Virus record (IMG/VR): IMGVR_UViG_3300025679_000007
Span: 1-64,000 of that record
Length of the DNA stretch: 64,000 nucleotides
Origin: a virus
Direction: 5' to 3' (one strand)
Shown: one piece after another, positions 1 through 7,977 of the stretch
Position numbering within the stretch: the first letter of the stretch is position 1
Layout: each line of letters starts with the position of its first letter
The notes under the pieces: model-generated
Seen by the model: the letters and a program-made list of their open reading frames with translations, nothing else
What the model was told of the DNA's origin: nothing
Databases searched by the model: none
Position numbers and translations under genes: made by a program

Positions 1-11
1 GGACCGAGCCG

Positions 12-230
12 ATGGAACCCGCGTCCCGCACACAGCCCGCCCAACGCGTATCCCTTGAAAACACCGCCTTCCGAAACCGGCTCGAAAGCCGATCCGACGC
101 AGCGCGGGGTCTCTCCTGGCATCGTGGCCAGCCCGAGCACCCGAACCCGTTCCCCCGCCTCTGGATCGTCGAGGCCATTCTCTGGGTCGCGCTGTGCCTG
201 GCGATCGGCGCGATGGTGGTGGTGCTATGA
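12..230 (+). CDS. small single-pass membrane protein, start uncertain
   Basis: The product of 72 residues has a polar first half and a strongly hydrophobic C-terminus (about residues 50-72, LWIVEAILWVALCLAIGAMV) that reads as one membrane helix. Its stop overlaps the start of the next gene (ATGA at 227-230), the packing style of this whole operon. The frame is open to the left edge, so the true start may lie outside the window. No family is recognised; no function is assigned. Confidence 0.45.
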   Translation: MEPASRTQPAQRVSLENTAFRNRLESRSDAARGLSWHRGQPEHPNPFPRLWIVEAILWVALCLAIGAMVVVL

Positions 231-239
231 GCGCGGCGG
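218..239 (+). repeat. 22-bp direct repeat flanking the pentapeptide gene
   Basis: Positions 218-239 and 1114-1135 match at 21 of 22 bases, the only change being A/G at the start codon (ATG versus GTG). Each copy spans a stop-start junction: the end of one gene (VVL, stop) and the start of the next (M-S-A-A). The pentapeptide gene sits exactly between the copies. Confidence 0.85.
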
Positions 240-1126
240 CAATGTTCCAGATTAAATCCCGGATTACCTCCAAAGTTTTATTTGAGTGTGAGTTAGACGC
301 GGAAGTCGCTGTACAGAGTTACCGCTTTAGGCTGGGGTTTGCAGTAAGAAAAGCAGTCAGTACGGACGCCAATCTCACGGGCGCCAATCTCGCGGACGCC
401 AATCTCACGGGCGCCAATCTCACGGACGCCAATCTCACGGACGCCAATCTCGCGGGCGCCAATCTCACGGGCGCCAATCTCGCGCGCGCCAATCTCACGG
501 GCGCCAATCTCGCGGACGCCAATCTCACGGGCGCCAATCTCGCGGGCGCCAATCTCGCGGGCGCCAATCTCACGCGCGCCAATCTCGCGCGCGCCAATCT
601 CGCGGACGCCAATCTCACGGGCGCCAATCTCGCGCGCGCCAATCTCACGGGCGCCAATCTCACGGACGCCAATCTCACGGACGCCAATCTCGCGGGCGCC
701 AATCTCACGGGCGCCAATCTCGCGGACGCCAATCTCACGGGCGCCAATCTCGCGGACGCCAATCTCGCTCATTTCCGCTCGGACATGATAGCGGAAATAC
801 TTAAATTGCCAGATGAACTTGAGGCCCTGCGCACGGCGATCATCGGCGGCCTAATTGACGGATCAAGTTATTCCGGCGATTGCGCCTGCCTCGCCGGCAC
901 TTTGGCAAAAGCCCGTGGCCTACCTGCGGGATATTCCGGAGAAAGCATCGTCTTTAATGGTATGCAATTCATCGCGGATTCGTCGTCGCCACGCGAACGC
1001 TGGTTTATGATGATAAAACCCGGCGATACGCCTGACACCAATCAGGCGTCTCGTTTGGCTCTGGAATGGGTCAATGAAGCTATCGCGATCCGGGACATAA
1101 TCCGTAAGTCAGCGGTGGTGCTGTGA
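227..1126 (+). CDS. pentapeptide-repeat protein
   Basis: The start is the ATG that overlaps the previous stop (ATGA). A short N-terminal region (about residues 1-45) leads into 27 consecutive pentapeptides of form A-N-L-[T/A]-[G/D/R], residues about 46-180, which should fold as a right-handed quadrilateral beta-helix. A C-terminal domain of about 118 residues without repeats follows. Known pentapeptide proteins include DNA mimics such as Qnr and MfpA, but the family is broad and no target can be inferred here. The gene lies between near-identical 22-bp sequences, suggesting it was added as a cassette. It ends in a GTGA overlap with the next gene. Confidence 0.85.
   Translation: MSAAAMFQIKSRITSKVLFECELDAEVAVQSYRFRLGFAVRKAVSTDANLTGANLADANLTGANLTDANLTDANLAGANLTGANLARANLTGANLADANLTGANLAGANLAGANLTRANLARANLADANLTGANLARANLTGANLTDANLTDANLAGANLTGANLADANLTGANLADANLAHFRSDMIAEILKLPDELEALRTAIIGGLIDGSSYSGDCACLAGTLAKARGLPAGYSGESIVFNGMQFIADSSSPRERWFMMIKPGDTPDTNQASRLALEWVNEAIAIRDIIRKSAVVL
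362..766 (+). repeat. 15-bp coding tandem repeat, 27 units
   Basis: Twenty-seven head-to-tail 15-bp units encode the pentapeptides. Every Ala, Asn and Leu codon is identical in all units (gcc, aat, ctc); only two codons vary (acg/gcg and ggc/gac/cgc). A five-unit block (TG-TD-TD-AG-TG by variable residues, units 4-8) recurs at units 20-24, 240 bp away. The lack of synonymous change indicates recent expansion by slippage or unequal recombination. Confidence 0.95.
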
Positions 1127-1989
1127 GCGCGGCGGTGGAAGCCCGCCTGGCCAACATCGGCCCGCTGGCCAAAGGCGCGCACAAGTCAATCGCTGACGGC
1201 GCCTGTATCATGGAGGCCGTCGCGTTCATCGCTGGCGAGCCTTGGTCTGACTCCCCCGCGTGCGCGTCACCAGTGATTTCCGCGTTCTTGCGTTCGTGGA
1301 ACGACAGCCTGGATGACGATCGGCGCGACGTTTTGTTGCGGCCTTTGATCCCGAAACTGATCGGAACGAACGGCTCCGCCGCGTTGGAAAACCGTCGCGC
1401 GACCATGGCCGCCGATTGGCTGATCCGGGTCCACACGCCAGCATGGCTGCGGTTGGCCGGCCTCACCGTTCATGCTGACGCGCTCACGGCCCTGCCGGAA
1501 ATCACCGATTTCGCACAGTGTCCGTCACTAATGCCGGCGTTATCCGCGGCTCGATCGGATGCGAACGCCGCCAGGGCTGCCGCCAGGGCTGCCGCCAGGG
1601 CTGCCGCCAGGGATACCGCCTGGGATGCCGCCAGGGAGGCCGTTTCCGCCAGGGAGGCCGTTTCCGCCGAGGCTGCCGTGTCCGCCAGGGCTGCCGCCAG
1701 GGATACCGCCTGGGATGCCGCCTGGGAGGCCGTCTGGGATGCCGCCAGGGAGGCCGTTTCCGCCGAGGCTGCCGTGTCCGCCAGGGATACCGCCTGGGCT
1801 GCCGCCAGGGCTGCCGCCTGGGCTGCCGCCGGGGATGCCGCCTGGGATGCCGCCTGGGATGCCGCCTGGGAGGCCGTGTCCGCCGAGGCTGCCGTGTCCG
1901 CCGGGGATGCTATCAAAGGCACCGTTACTGAATTTCAACGATCGGCCATTGATCTTGTTGAAAGAATGATCGTTGCGGTGACGCCATGA
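1123..1989 (+). CDS. phage protein with Ala/Trp/Arg-rich 4-residue repeats
   Basis: The start is GTG, overlapping the previous stop (GTGA). The first ~140 residues form a conserved-looking phage domain ([46 protein letters not shown]). From about residue 146 to 265 it turns into short repeats of the types [16 protein letters not shown] and EAAVSA, likely a long helix. I recall the N-terminal domain as recurring in phage and actinobacterial genomes with similar repeat tails, but know no function. The next gene begins in its ATGA overlap. Confidence 0.75.
   Translation: MSAAVEARLANIGPLAKGAHKSIADGACIMEAVAFIAGEPWSDSPACASPVISAFLRSWNDSLDDDRRDVLLRPLIPKLIGTNGSAALENRRATMAADWLIRVHTPAWLRLAGLTVHADALTALPEITDFAQCPSLMPALSAARSDANAARAAARAAARAAARDTAWDAAREAVSAREAVSAEAAVSARAAARDTAWDAAWEAVWDAAREAVSAEAAVSARDTAWAAARAAAWAAAGDAAWDAAWDAAWEAVSAEAAVSAGDAIKGTVTEFQRSAIDLVERMIVAVTP
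1560..1908 (+). repeat. imperfect coding tandem repeat (gccgccagg/gat type)
   Basis: About 350 bp made of near-identical 12- to 15-bp units. Larger blocks also recur: the stretch encoding [14 protein letters not shown] appears near 1635-1690 and again near 1745-1785, and a third [11 protein letters not shown] copy near 1868-1900. Together with the pentapeptide array this gives two VNTR-like genes side by side. Confidence 0.85.
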
Positions 1990-2087
1990 CCCGCCTGTTC
2001 ACCGGCGCGTTGCTGGTGCTCGCGCTGCTGGTGCTGGGCGCCGCGCTGACCACGTTGTTCGTGATGGGCGCGGGGGTGGGGCCATGA
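1986..2087 (+). CDS. 33-residue membrane peptide
   Basis: An ATG overlapping the previous stop opens a 33-codon frame, [20 protein letters not shown] and onward, ending in an ATGA overlap with the next gene. About 22 residues are hydrophobic, so one membrane helix is predicted. Support comes from the double overlap and composition only. Confidence 0.5.
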   Translation: MTRLFTGALLVLALLVLGAALTTLFVMGAGVGP

Positions 2088-2335
2088 CGCTCCACGTCAC
2101 CTGCCACGACTGTGAGGACGGGTTCCGCTACATTCCTCGCCTCGGCGGCAACGACCCCGATGTGCGCCGTGTGCGTTGCGAATATTGCGACGGTGAGGGC
2201 GAAATCTCGCTTCAATGCGAGGCGTCAGGGTGTCCGCGTGATGCCACAGAACGGCTCGAAGGTGTCGCGTTTTGCGGTGCGTGCGCGGCGGTCGAGCGGG
2301 CCGATGCGTTTTGGGTGGTGGAGGACGTAGCGTGA
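2084..2335 (+). CDS. small zinc-ribbon protein
   Basis: An 83-residue product with cysteine pairs at CHDC (residues 7-10) and CEYC (about 32-35), a further CEASGC and a final CGAC, enough for one or two zinc ribbons; the CxxCxxG-like pattern also resembles a DnaJ-type zinc finger. It is coupled on both sides (ATGA upstream, GTGA downstream). Role unknown; small zinc proteins are common in early phage operons. Confidence 0.75.
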   Translation: MTLHVTCHDCEDGFRYIPRLGGNDPDVRRVRCEYCDGEGEISLQCEASGCPRDATERLEGVAFCGACAAVERADAFWVVEDVA

Positions 2336-2640
2336 GCGACGAACAATGCAAAGCTTTCATAGAAGCATCTGACAAAGAGACGCTCTGGTGGGCACTGTAC
2401 CGGATGCTTCAGGCCACGCATTCAGCGCGTGCCTGTGATCCCAATACCAATGGTCCAGACCGACGCGGAGGCCTCTTTAATATCGTTTACTTCGTATCCG
2501 ACCATTGGGGGCCGCTTGTTCCCGGCATGCCGTCGTTCGCTGATGTGGCCAAGGAAATCGTGGAAGACATTTCGTATCACGAGAGGACTTTCGCGGCGGA
2601 GCGACTGGGCCTCCGCGTAACTGGCGATGAGTTTATCTGA
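2332..2640 (+). CDS. hypothetical phage protein
   Basis: The GTG start overlaps the previous stop. The 102 residues include WWALYRML and NIVYFVSDHWGPLVPGMPSF; the product looks soluble and alpha-rich. No family is recognised. Position and coupling support it as a real gene. Confidence 0.65.
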   Translation: MSDEQCKAFIEASDKETLWWALYRMLQATHSARACDPNTNGPDRRGGLFNIVYFVSDHWGPLVPGMPSFADVAKEIVEDISYHERTFAAERLGLRVTGDEFI

Positions 2641-2653
2641 GGGTAATCAGATC

Positions 2654-3166
2654 ATGGAACAGAATAACGTGACAACCCGAGAATGGCGCGACGGCGATGT
2701 GTTCCACTGGCGTTACAGACACAATAACGCAGATTGGTCGAACGTGACCTACTGGGCGAAGTCCTGCATCGGGGTCGTAAGGGCGGGCTTTCTCCGCGAC
2801 ACTTATTGGGGAGTGAGTGGCGAGAATACCAAATGGCGAAGACCTGACGCTGAGAACGAGCTTATTCTCGACTTCATCGCGAACCTGAACGATCTTGAAA
2901 AAGTCGATGAGCATCGCCTGGTTTATTATGCGGACGAAGATGTGGTGAACCTTAATCACTCCAATTCATCGGAGGGGAACGCCTATATCCGCAAGGGCGC
3001 GAAGCGCTCGGCTGACAAGATGCTCGAAGGCGCACGCTACAACATTCAGAAGGCCCTTGCTCGTATCGATACTCTCAACAATGCAGTGACTCGGCTTCTT
3101 GAGTTTGAGGCCGCCGTCCTCGCTGGTGATCCGTTGGACGAATTGCATCTGATTGAGATCGCGTGA
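2654..3166 (+). CDS. hypothetical phage protein
   Basis: I chose the ATG at 2654, preceded by GAGGGTAA at 2639-2646; an in-frame ATG at 2627 overlapping the previous gene is an alternative. The 170 residues contain many Trp and Tyr in the first half (WRDGDVFHWRYRHNNADWSN) and a helical C-terminal half. Codon use is less GC-rich than in neighbouring genes. No function is assigned. Confidence 0.6.
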   Translation: MEQNNVTTREWRDGDVFHWRYRHNNADWSNVTYWAKSCIGVVRAGFLRDTYWGVSGENTKWRRPDAENELILDFIANLNDLEKVDEHRLVYYADEDVVNLNHSNSSEGNAYIRKGAKRSADKMLEGARYNIQKALARIDTLNNAVTRLLEFEAAVLAGDPLDELHLIEIA

Positions 3167-3684
3167 TGACCAACCCGTCCGATCTCGCCGAAGAACAACG
3201 TGAAGACCTGATCGACGCTGTTTACGAAACGCTATCCGACACGTGCGACATGGATGTTTCGTTCACGCAATACGCTCGCGCCGTGGTCGATATGTTGGAG
3301 CAGAGGGGGTTATTGCGCTCGCTCAACGCGAAACCCGCCGACATGGAAAAACTCGCCGCCTGGATGATGCTGAACGGCTTCGCGACCGGCCACGGCGACA
3401 CGATGGATGACCTGTTGGGGGAGTTGGGCGCGCAGATCAAGGAACTCAGGGTCAGCGCTCATCGCTTTGCTCAGATGGAAGCGTCCATGCGCTATTGGAT
3501 CAAACAACACGCGCGTCTGTCTGATGGTTTGATCGCTATCCATGAAGCGTCGCCAGATGTTCCGGCGGATGTGCTGCGCGGTATCGCCTATGACATCGTG
3601 TTGAACTGCATCGACCCAGAAACGGCGCGATTTCAGATAACACGGCGTGCGGGAATCGTATGCGGTGGGGGGGATGTGGCGTGA
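3166..3684 (+). CDS. hypothetical alpha-helical phage protein
   Basis: The start is coupled by TGATG to the previous stop. The 172 residues are largely helical and acidic at the N-terminus (LAEEQREDLIDAVYETLSD). No membrane segment or known motif is visible. The GTG of the next gene overlaps its stop. Confidence 0.65.
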   Translation: MTNPSDLAEEQREDLIDAVYETLSDTCDMDVSFTQYARAVVDMLEQRGLLRSLNAKPADMEKLAAWMMLNGFATGHGDTMDDLLGELGAQIKELRVSAHRFAQMEASMRYWIKQHARLSDGLIAIHEASPDVPADVLRGIAYDIVLNCIDPETARFQITRRAGIVCGGGDVA

Positions 3685-3869
3685 CTTTGCTCGAAGCCCA
3701 GGAACAAGTCTCCGATTACATGGATCAAATCGTGGCGTGCTTTAAGCCCGGCGTGAAAATTACGGTCATGGTCCGCACCCCGGACTTCCCAGGCCGGGAC
3801 TTCATGCTGACCGACGATGAGTTCCCGGAGATTAGCGCGATGCTGGCACGGAGGATGGCTGCGCCATGA
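3681..3869 (+). CDS. small hypothetical phage protein
   Basis: A 62-residue product starting at GTG in a GTGA overlap and ending in an ATGA overlap. Sequence VKITVMVRTPDFPGRDFMLT suggests a small beta-containing fold. Translational coupling on both sides is the main support. Confidence 0.6.
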   Translation: MTLLEAQEQVSDYMDQIVACFKPGVKITVMVRTPDFPGRDFMLTDDEFPEISAMLARRMAAP

Positions 3870-4255
3870 CAAAAGGCATGATCTATTACACGTTCGAATA
3901 CGAGCCGGCGGGTAAAGGCGCCCCTGGCTACGTCGAGCTGCAAATCCATTATTTTTTTAATCCGAGCACGCCGGAGACGGGCCGCTATGGCTCGCCAGAG
4001 AGTTACGATCCCGGCAGCGGCCACGAAGCCGATTACGACTATGCCGAACGCGAGATCGAGCGCGACGGAAAGAAGATCTTCGAGCGGCTGATGGCCGGCG
4101 AATGGCTAGACGGACAGTGCATCCGATACTTCGCCTCCCGCGAGGAATGCGACCTCATCGAGGGGCTGCCCAACGCCGTCGAGCGCGATCCGGATGATGA
4201 CAGGGACGAGCGGATCGAGCGGGACCGCATGGAGCGGGAGACGCCGGGTAATTGA
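3866..4255 (+). CDS. hypothetical acidic phage protein
   Basis: A 129-residue product coupled by ATGA. It starts with an aromatic segment (MIYYTFEYE), then becomes highly charged, ending in an Asp/Glu/Arg-rich tail (ERDPDDDRDERIERDRMERE). A run of seven T (tatttttttaat, about 3950) stands out against the GC-rich context. No family recognised. Confidence 0.65.
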   Translation: MTKGMIYYTFEYEPAGKGAPGYVELQIHYFFNPSTPETGRYGSPESYDPGSGHEADYDYAEREIERDGKKIFERLMAGEWLDGQCIRYFASREECDLIEGLPNAVERDPDDDRDERIERDRMERETPGN

Positions 4256-4262
4256 GGTGACC

Positions 4263-4472
4263 ATGACTGAAACATGGTGCGTTGAATACCGGCTTGCCTG
4301 GATCAAAGAGAGTGTCGAGATATTCGGCCAGATTAATCGCGAGAACATCGTACGGAAGTTTCGTGTCTCCGACCCACAGGCATCCGCCGATCTGGCCAAG
4401 GTGATTGAGCGATGGCCGGGACTCATGACTTACAACAGGTCGACCAAGAGGTATGAGCGCGATGGAGATTAA
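4263..4472 (+). CDS. stand-alone winged-helix protein, like the N-terminus of WYL regulators
   Basis: The start ATG follows GAGGTGACC. The 69 residues include a segment near RVSDPQASADLAKVIERWPG followed by LMTYNRSTKRY. This closely resembles the recognition-helix region of the winged-helix domain found in WYL-domain regulators (CapW/BrxR-type), where the pattern is F.I..PQAS.DL.... followed by ..Y.....Y. The WYL and effector-binding domains are absent. It is a candidate small DNA-binding regulator, the only obvious one in the window apart from the excisionase. Confidence 0.6.
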   Translation: MTETWCVEYRLAWIKESVEIFGQINRENIVRKFRVSDPQASADLAKVIERWPGLMTYNRSTKRYERDGD

Positions 4473-4635
4473 GCCATCTCTCCCCACCGTCACTCAATGG
4501 CGCCGCGATCCCGACGCCGCGACACCGCCGTGCCCGGATTGCGACAGGCCGCTCGAGATAAAACAGGCTGTGTCAGGTCCCGAAATCTGGAGTCGCGATA
4601 TCTGGTTTTGTAAAGCGTGCGACAAGGAGTTTTAG
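4453..4635 (+). CDS. small zinc-finger-like protein
   Basis: Sixty residues with CPDC (about 27-30) and CKAC (about 53-56), spaced as a single zinc ribbon. The start overlaps the end of the previous gene by 20 bases; the ATG at 4462 is an alternative. Role unknown. Confidence 0.6.
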   Translation: MSAMEIKPSLPTVTQWRRDPDAATPPCPDCDRPLEIKQAVSGPEIWSRDIWFCKACDKEF

Positions 4636-4637
4636 CC

Positions 4638-4898
4638 ATGCAAACATTATCCGCGCGCTACAACGACACGCCGACCGGACGCGCTCTCACTCGTCTGTCC
4701 CACGCGATTGACGCGTTGAATGTGGTGCAGCGACAGACAGCCGATCCATTTCCGAGGTTAGCCGAGGCGCAAACGGACGGCATCAACGATCATATCGCGG
4801 CCATCCGCGCGAAACTGACGTGCGCATTTCAGGTGCTGGAATATGCGGTTGAACCGGCGCCCGTTCGCACGCCAGCGAAACAGACGGAGGCGGCGTGA
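4638..4898 (+). CDS. hypothetical phage protein
   Basis: A good ribosome binding site (AAGGAG, 4624-4629) precedes the ATG at 4638, two bases after the previous stop. The 86 residues look helical (LTRLSHAIDALNVV). The stop overlaps the next start (TGATG). No known domain. Confidence 0.6.
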   Translation: MQTLSARYNDTPTGRALTRLSHAIDALNVVQRQTADPFPRLAEAQTDGINDHIAAIRAKLTCAFQVLEYAVEPAPVRTPAKQTEAA

Positions 4899-5179
4899 TG
4901 GCGCATACACCGGGACCGTGGACCATCAATGACGCACACGAAGTCATCGCAACCAGCGAGCGGGTTCCGGTCGCCGATTGCGGGTTCGTAAATCGTTCCG
5001 ACGCCGACAATGACGCCAACGCACGTCTGATCGCCGCCGCGCCGAAGTTGCTTGCCGCGCTGCGGGCGCTGGTCGCGTTTGATAGCCGCGCTTATGTCAA
5101 ACAGAGCGATTTGGCGAAAGACCTATTGGCCGCCCGCAAAGCCGCGCTTTTGGCAATCGCAAGGGCCACCGCGCCATGA
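4898..5179 (+). CDS. HTPGPW-type conserved phage protein
   Basis: The product begins MAHTPGPWTI and later has DANARLIAAAPKLLAALRAL, the two hallmarks of a widespread small phage family of unknown function that usually lies in early operons. Length (93 residues) is normal for the family. Coupled upstream by TGATG and downstream by ATGA. Confidence 0.75.
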   Translation: MAHTPGPWTINDAHEVIATSERVPVADCGFVNRSDADNDANARLIAAAPKLLAALRALVAFDSRAYVKQSDLAKDLLAARKAALLAIARATAP

Positions 5180-5469
5180 GCAACCGGGATGAAACCACCG
5201 AATGCGAACATCACCTGTCCGCCGTGATGCGCGACGTGTTGCCTCAAACACGAGCCAATGTGTTCCGCGTCCAAACCGACTTCTGGGGCAGGATCGATCT
5301 GGCGAGTTGCGAACTGGACGAACTGCGCGATGCCTTCGAGGCGGTTGAGTTCGATGAAGTCGTGTTCGATCATGACGGTGAACTGGACGAGGCGCTGCTT
5401 TCATTGGCCGCGTTGTGTCTCGGATTGGCGGTGTTGCGCCGGGCGGCGCCGGGAGATGGGGTATCATGA
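5176..5469 (+). CDS. hypothetical acidic phage protein
   Basis: A 97-residue acidic product coupled by ATGA on both sides. It contains CELDELRDAFEAVEFDEVVF and a helical Leu-rich C-terminus. No family recognised. Confidence 0.6.
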   Translation: MSNRDETTECEHHLSAVMRDVLPQTRANVFRVQTDFWGRIDLASCELDELRDAFEAVEFDEVVFDHDGELDEALLSLAALCLGLAVLRRAAPGDGVS

Positions 5470-5816
5470 AAACTAAATACACGATTTTTAAGCCGGGTGA
5501 CGGCGCGGTCGAGCACGGCGAAATTGATTGGCCGAAAGACCCTGGATATGACAGGATCAAGGCGCTCGTGGAACCGCTGATCGGAGGCGAGCCGTTGGAG
5601 CATGTCGCGGTGCTGCACAACGGGAGGCGCGCCGACATGTTCGTCAGTGAACTCGGACACATGTGCCTGGCGACGCGCGGGCCTTTGCCGCTCAATGATC
5701 GCGCGACCGCTATCTACCGCAACAACTGGATGGCGCAGCATCCGTCCGATGCACCAGGGTCGTTGCCGGCGATAGCGGGTGTGGCGATCTTGTTTGATCG
5801 GATCGTGTGGCAATGA
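5466..5816 (+). CDS. hypothetical phage protein
   Basis: The ATG overlaps the previous stop (ATGA). The product of 116 residues has a beta-rich start (MKTKYTIFKPGDGAVEHGEI) and a central DMFVSELGHM segment. The pattern 'guided by pad: I/K..LV..L..G..LEHV.V...G...DMFV' recurs in phage proteins I have seen, but no role is known to me. Confidence 0.65.
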   Translation: MKTKYTIFKPGDGAVEHGEIDWPKDPGYDRIKALVEPLIGGEPLEHVAVLHNGRRADMFVSELGHMCLATRGPLPLNDRATAIYRNNWMAQHPSDAPGSLPAIAGVAILFDRIVWQ

Positions 5817-6043
5817 CCCCATCAACCGAACTCGAAACAATCGCCGCCCGGATCGCGCACGTCGCTCCCGAGCAATCGCACCGGCTGCGGTCCCTGGCGA
5901 TCGAGGTTCGCAAACTGGAACGGTTCGCGGATGAAATTGTCTCCGAGGCACACGAGGACGAACGCCTGTCGCGCGGACTGCGACCAGTGCGGGAGATCAT
6001 TGAGCCGATCGTGCGGGTGGTGAATCAGGGAGAAGAACCATGA
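5813..6043 (+). CDS. small helical phage protein
   Basis: A 76-residue product, coupled by ATGA on both sides, charged and helical throughout (LRSLAIEVRKLERFADEIVS). It immediately precedes the recombination cassette. No assigned function. Confidence 0.6.
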   Translation: MTPSTELETIAARIAHVAPEQSHRLRSLAIEVRKLERFADEIVSEAHEDERLSRGLRPVREIIEPIVRVVNQGEEP

Positions 6044-7248
6044 GCGAGACGATTGAGGTCAGGACAGCACTGACAGTTCTACCGACTGCCAGCCTGCCAA
6101 CGATCTTGGCGGCGGACGATAAGGATATTCTTGGCGGGTTGGCCAAGAATCTCGCCGGTTATGAGCCTGATGCTTCAACACCAGCGGGCCGAACCAAAAT
6201 AAATTCTGTTAAGAGATTGATCGGCGCAGCGAAGATGGACTTCTTTCGCTTGGCCGACACGCTCATGGAAGACGCCAAAAAGACGATCGATGGTGTTCGG
6301 TCCGAACGAAAAATCATCGAAGATCGTATGGACGCGATGCGCGACCAGATCGGACGGCCTTTGGTCGAGTATCAGGCGCGGGAGAATGCCAGGATCGAGG
6401 CGCATGAAGTCGCGCTGGCCGCGATCCCAGAATCCGAGGGCTACGGTCAAACAGAAACGGCGACGGAGTTGCGCGTCAGGCTCGATTACTTGGATCGATA
6501 TCCGCACCGTGACTGGGAAGAATTCAAATCACGCGCCCAAAAAGCGCTACAGGCCGAGATTGACCGCACGGCTCGCTTATTGGCGGCGGCTGAGAAACGA
6601 GAGGTCGAGACCGCCGAACTGGAACGGCTCCGGGCTGAGGAAGCCGAGCGCCAACGCCTGGAAGCGGTCGAGGCCCAGCGGGTCCGTGAAGAACGGATTG
6701 CCGCTGAAGCCGCTGAAGCCGCCAAGGCGACCGCTGAGGCCGAGGCGGAACGGCGGGAGCGAGAGGCCGAGGAGCGTGCCAGCGCGACGCTGCTTGCGGC
6801 GCGAGAGGCCGCTGAAGCGGAGCGGACGGCTGCCGCGGTTCGGGAGCGGGAAGTTGCCGAGGCGCTGGCGCGGGCCGAAACTGAACGGCTGGCATCCGAG
6901 GAGCGCGCGAGGCTCCTTGAGGAGCGTGAACGGCTCGTCGCCGAGGAAAACGAGAAGCGCCGTCTCGCCGCCGCTGAACTGGCTGAACAACAACGCATCG
7001 CCGCCATCGAAGCCGAACGACAGAGCGTTGCCCGAGAGGCTGCGAAACAAAGGGCCGAAGATGATCGGCGCGCGGCTAACAAGGCGCATCGAGCCTCGAT
7101 CAATCGGGAAGTGCTGGCTGATTTGGTTGAGGCGATAAACGACAACCAGGGCGGCGAACTGTCCGAGGAAAAGACGGTGGACGTTGCTAAGGCGGTGATC
7201 GTCGCGGTGGCATTGGGCAAGGTGCGGCATGTAAGGGTGGAGTATTGA
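6040..7248 (+). CDS. long coiled-coil protein of the phage recombination cassette
   Basis: A 402-residue product. The N-terminal part (about 1-150) resembles DUF1351-like phage proteins; residues about 170-350 are an unbroken Glu/Ala/Arg coiled coil. The C-terminus (NREVLADLVEAINDN; VAKAVIVAVALGKVRHVRVEY) matches the pattern of phage proteins encoded just upstream of lambda-type exonuclease genes. That neighbourhood is present here (YqaJ exonuclease and ExoX-like gene follow). It may be a structural or ssDNA-recombination accessory factor; this is inference from context. Confidence 0.75.
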   Translation: MSETIEVRTALTVLPTASLPTILAADDKDILGGLAKNLAGYEPDASTPAGRTKINSVKRLIGAAKMDFFRLADTLMEDAKKTIDGVRSERKIIEDRMDAMRDQIGRPLVEYQARENARIEAHEVALAAIPESEGYGQTETATELRVRLDYLDRYPHRDWEEFKSRAQKALQAEIDRTARLLAAAEKREVETAELERLRAEEAERQRLEAVEAQRVREERIAAEAAEAAKATAEAEAERREREAEERASATLLAAREAAEAERTAAAVREREVAEALARAETERLASEERARLLEERERLVAEENEKRRLAAAELAEQQRIAAIEAERQSVAREAAKQRAEDDRRAANKAHRASINREVLADLVEAINDNQGGELSEEKTVDVAKAVIVAVALGKVRHVRVEY

Positions 7249-7250
7249 GA

Positions 7251-7976
7251 GTGATCACAGAGACCGATACCAAACCATGGATCAAATATCATACCGAGGA
7301 AGATGGCTCGCCATTGATCCAGGGCAGCGATGCGTGGAAAGCCGCGCCCACATATAATCGGCTGACCTACATTCGAGAATTGGACGAACGGGGGATAGAA
7401 AATCGACGCCTATCGTTATGGCAATGCGAATGCGGCGAGACGACGAAGGCTCCGCGTGGCCGGGTAGTGAGCGGTGCCACAAAGTCATGTGGCTGCATGG
7501 CGCGAGAGAGCAAGCCGAGCTTGGCCCACGGCATGAAGTATACAAAGGAATACAACACATGGGCCGCCATCAAAGCCAGATGCCACAACCCAAAAAACAA
7601 AGACTTTCCGAAATACGGAGCGCGGGGAGTGGTGGTTTGTACTGAGTGGCGAAACAGCTTTGAGAGTTTCTGGAAATGCATGGGAAGTGCGCCAACCTCT
7701 AAGCATCAGATAGACCGGATCAATACCTTGGGGAATTATGAACCGGGGAATTGTCGCTGGGCCACGGCGCAGGAGCAATGTCGCAACACAGTATCAGCCT
7801 GTGATTGGTATATTAAGGGCATCCATTTCGAGACAGCGAAAGAGGCGGGTGTCTATTTCCGCGTAACTGAGCAGACCATCCACAGATGGGTCAAGGGCTA
7901 CTTTGACGCAAGGCGCGGCACCCAATCTCCCCCTAAAGCCAGTTGTATGGCCGTCTATAGATACCCGGAGCGCTGA
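7251..7976 (+). CDS. HNH endonuclease carrying a copy of the YqaJ exonuclease N-terminus
   Basis: I chose GTG 7251, with GGTGGAG about 7 bases upstream; TTG 7245, overlapping the previous stop, is an alternative. Residues 11-30 (IKYHTEEDGSPLIQGSDAWK) copy the start of the next gene at 18 of 20 positions. A Cys4 cluster follows (C59, C61, C80, C82), then an HNH region of the phage/AP2-associated type: LAHGMKYTKEYNTW (91-104), RCHNPKNKDF, a KYGARGVVVC segment, and HQIDRINTLGNYEPGNCRWA (152-171). A helix-turn-helix-like tail (AKEAGVYFRVTEQTIHRWVK) ends it. It is probably a homing-type nuclease inserted at the exonuclease gene. Confidence 0.85.
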   Translation: MITETDTKPWIKYHTEEDGSPLIQGSDAWKAAPTYNRLTYIRELDERGIENRRLSLWQCECGETTKAPRGRVVSGATKSCGCMARESKPSLAHGMKYTKEYNTWAAIKARCHNPKNKDFPKYGARGVVVCTEWRNSFESFWKCMGSAPTSKHQIDRINTLGNYEPGNCRWATAQEQCRNTVSACDWYIKGIHFETAKEAGVYFRVTEQTIHRWVKGYFDARRGTQSPPKASCMAVYRYPER

Positions 7977-7977
7977 T

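Noticed and set aside
293-772. Long minus-strand open frame with repeating REIGAREIGV motif
   Set aside because: It is the complement of the pentapeptide repeat array; the 15-bp unit keeps several frames open. No start site or independent support.
1470-1969. Open frames with PGMPPGLP or GGIPGGIP repeats on both strands
   Set aside because: Alternate-frame readings of the Ala-rich repeat array, kept open by the same repeat unit; not plausible collagen-like genes.
6290-7292. Large alternate-strand frames inside the coiled-coil gene
   Set aside because: Arg/Ser-rich shadow frames caused by the Glu/Ala/Arg-rich, GC-biased coding sequence.
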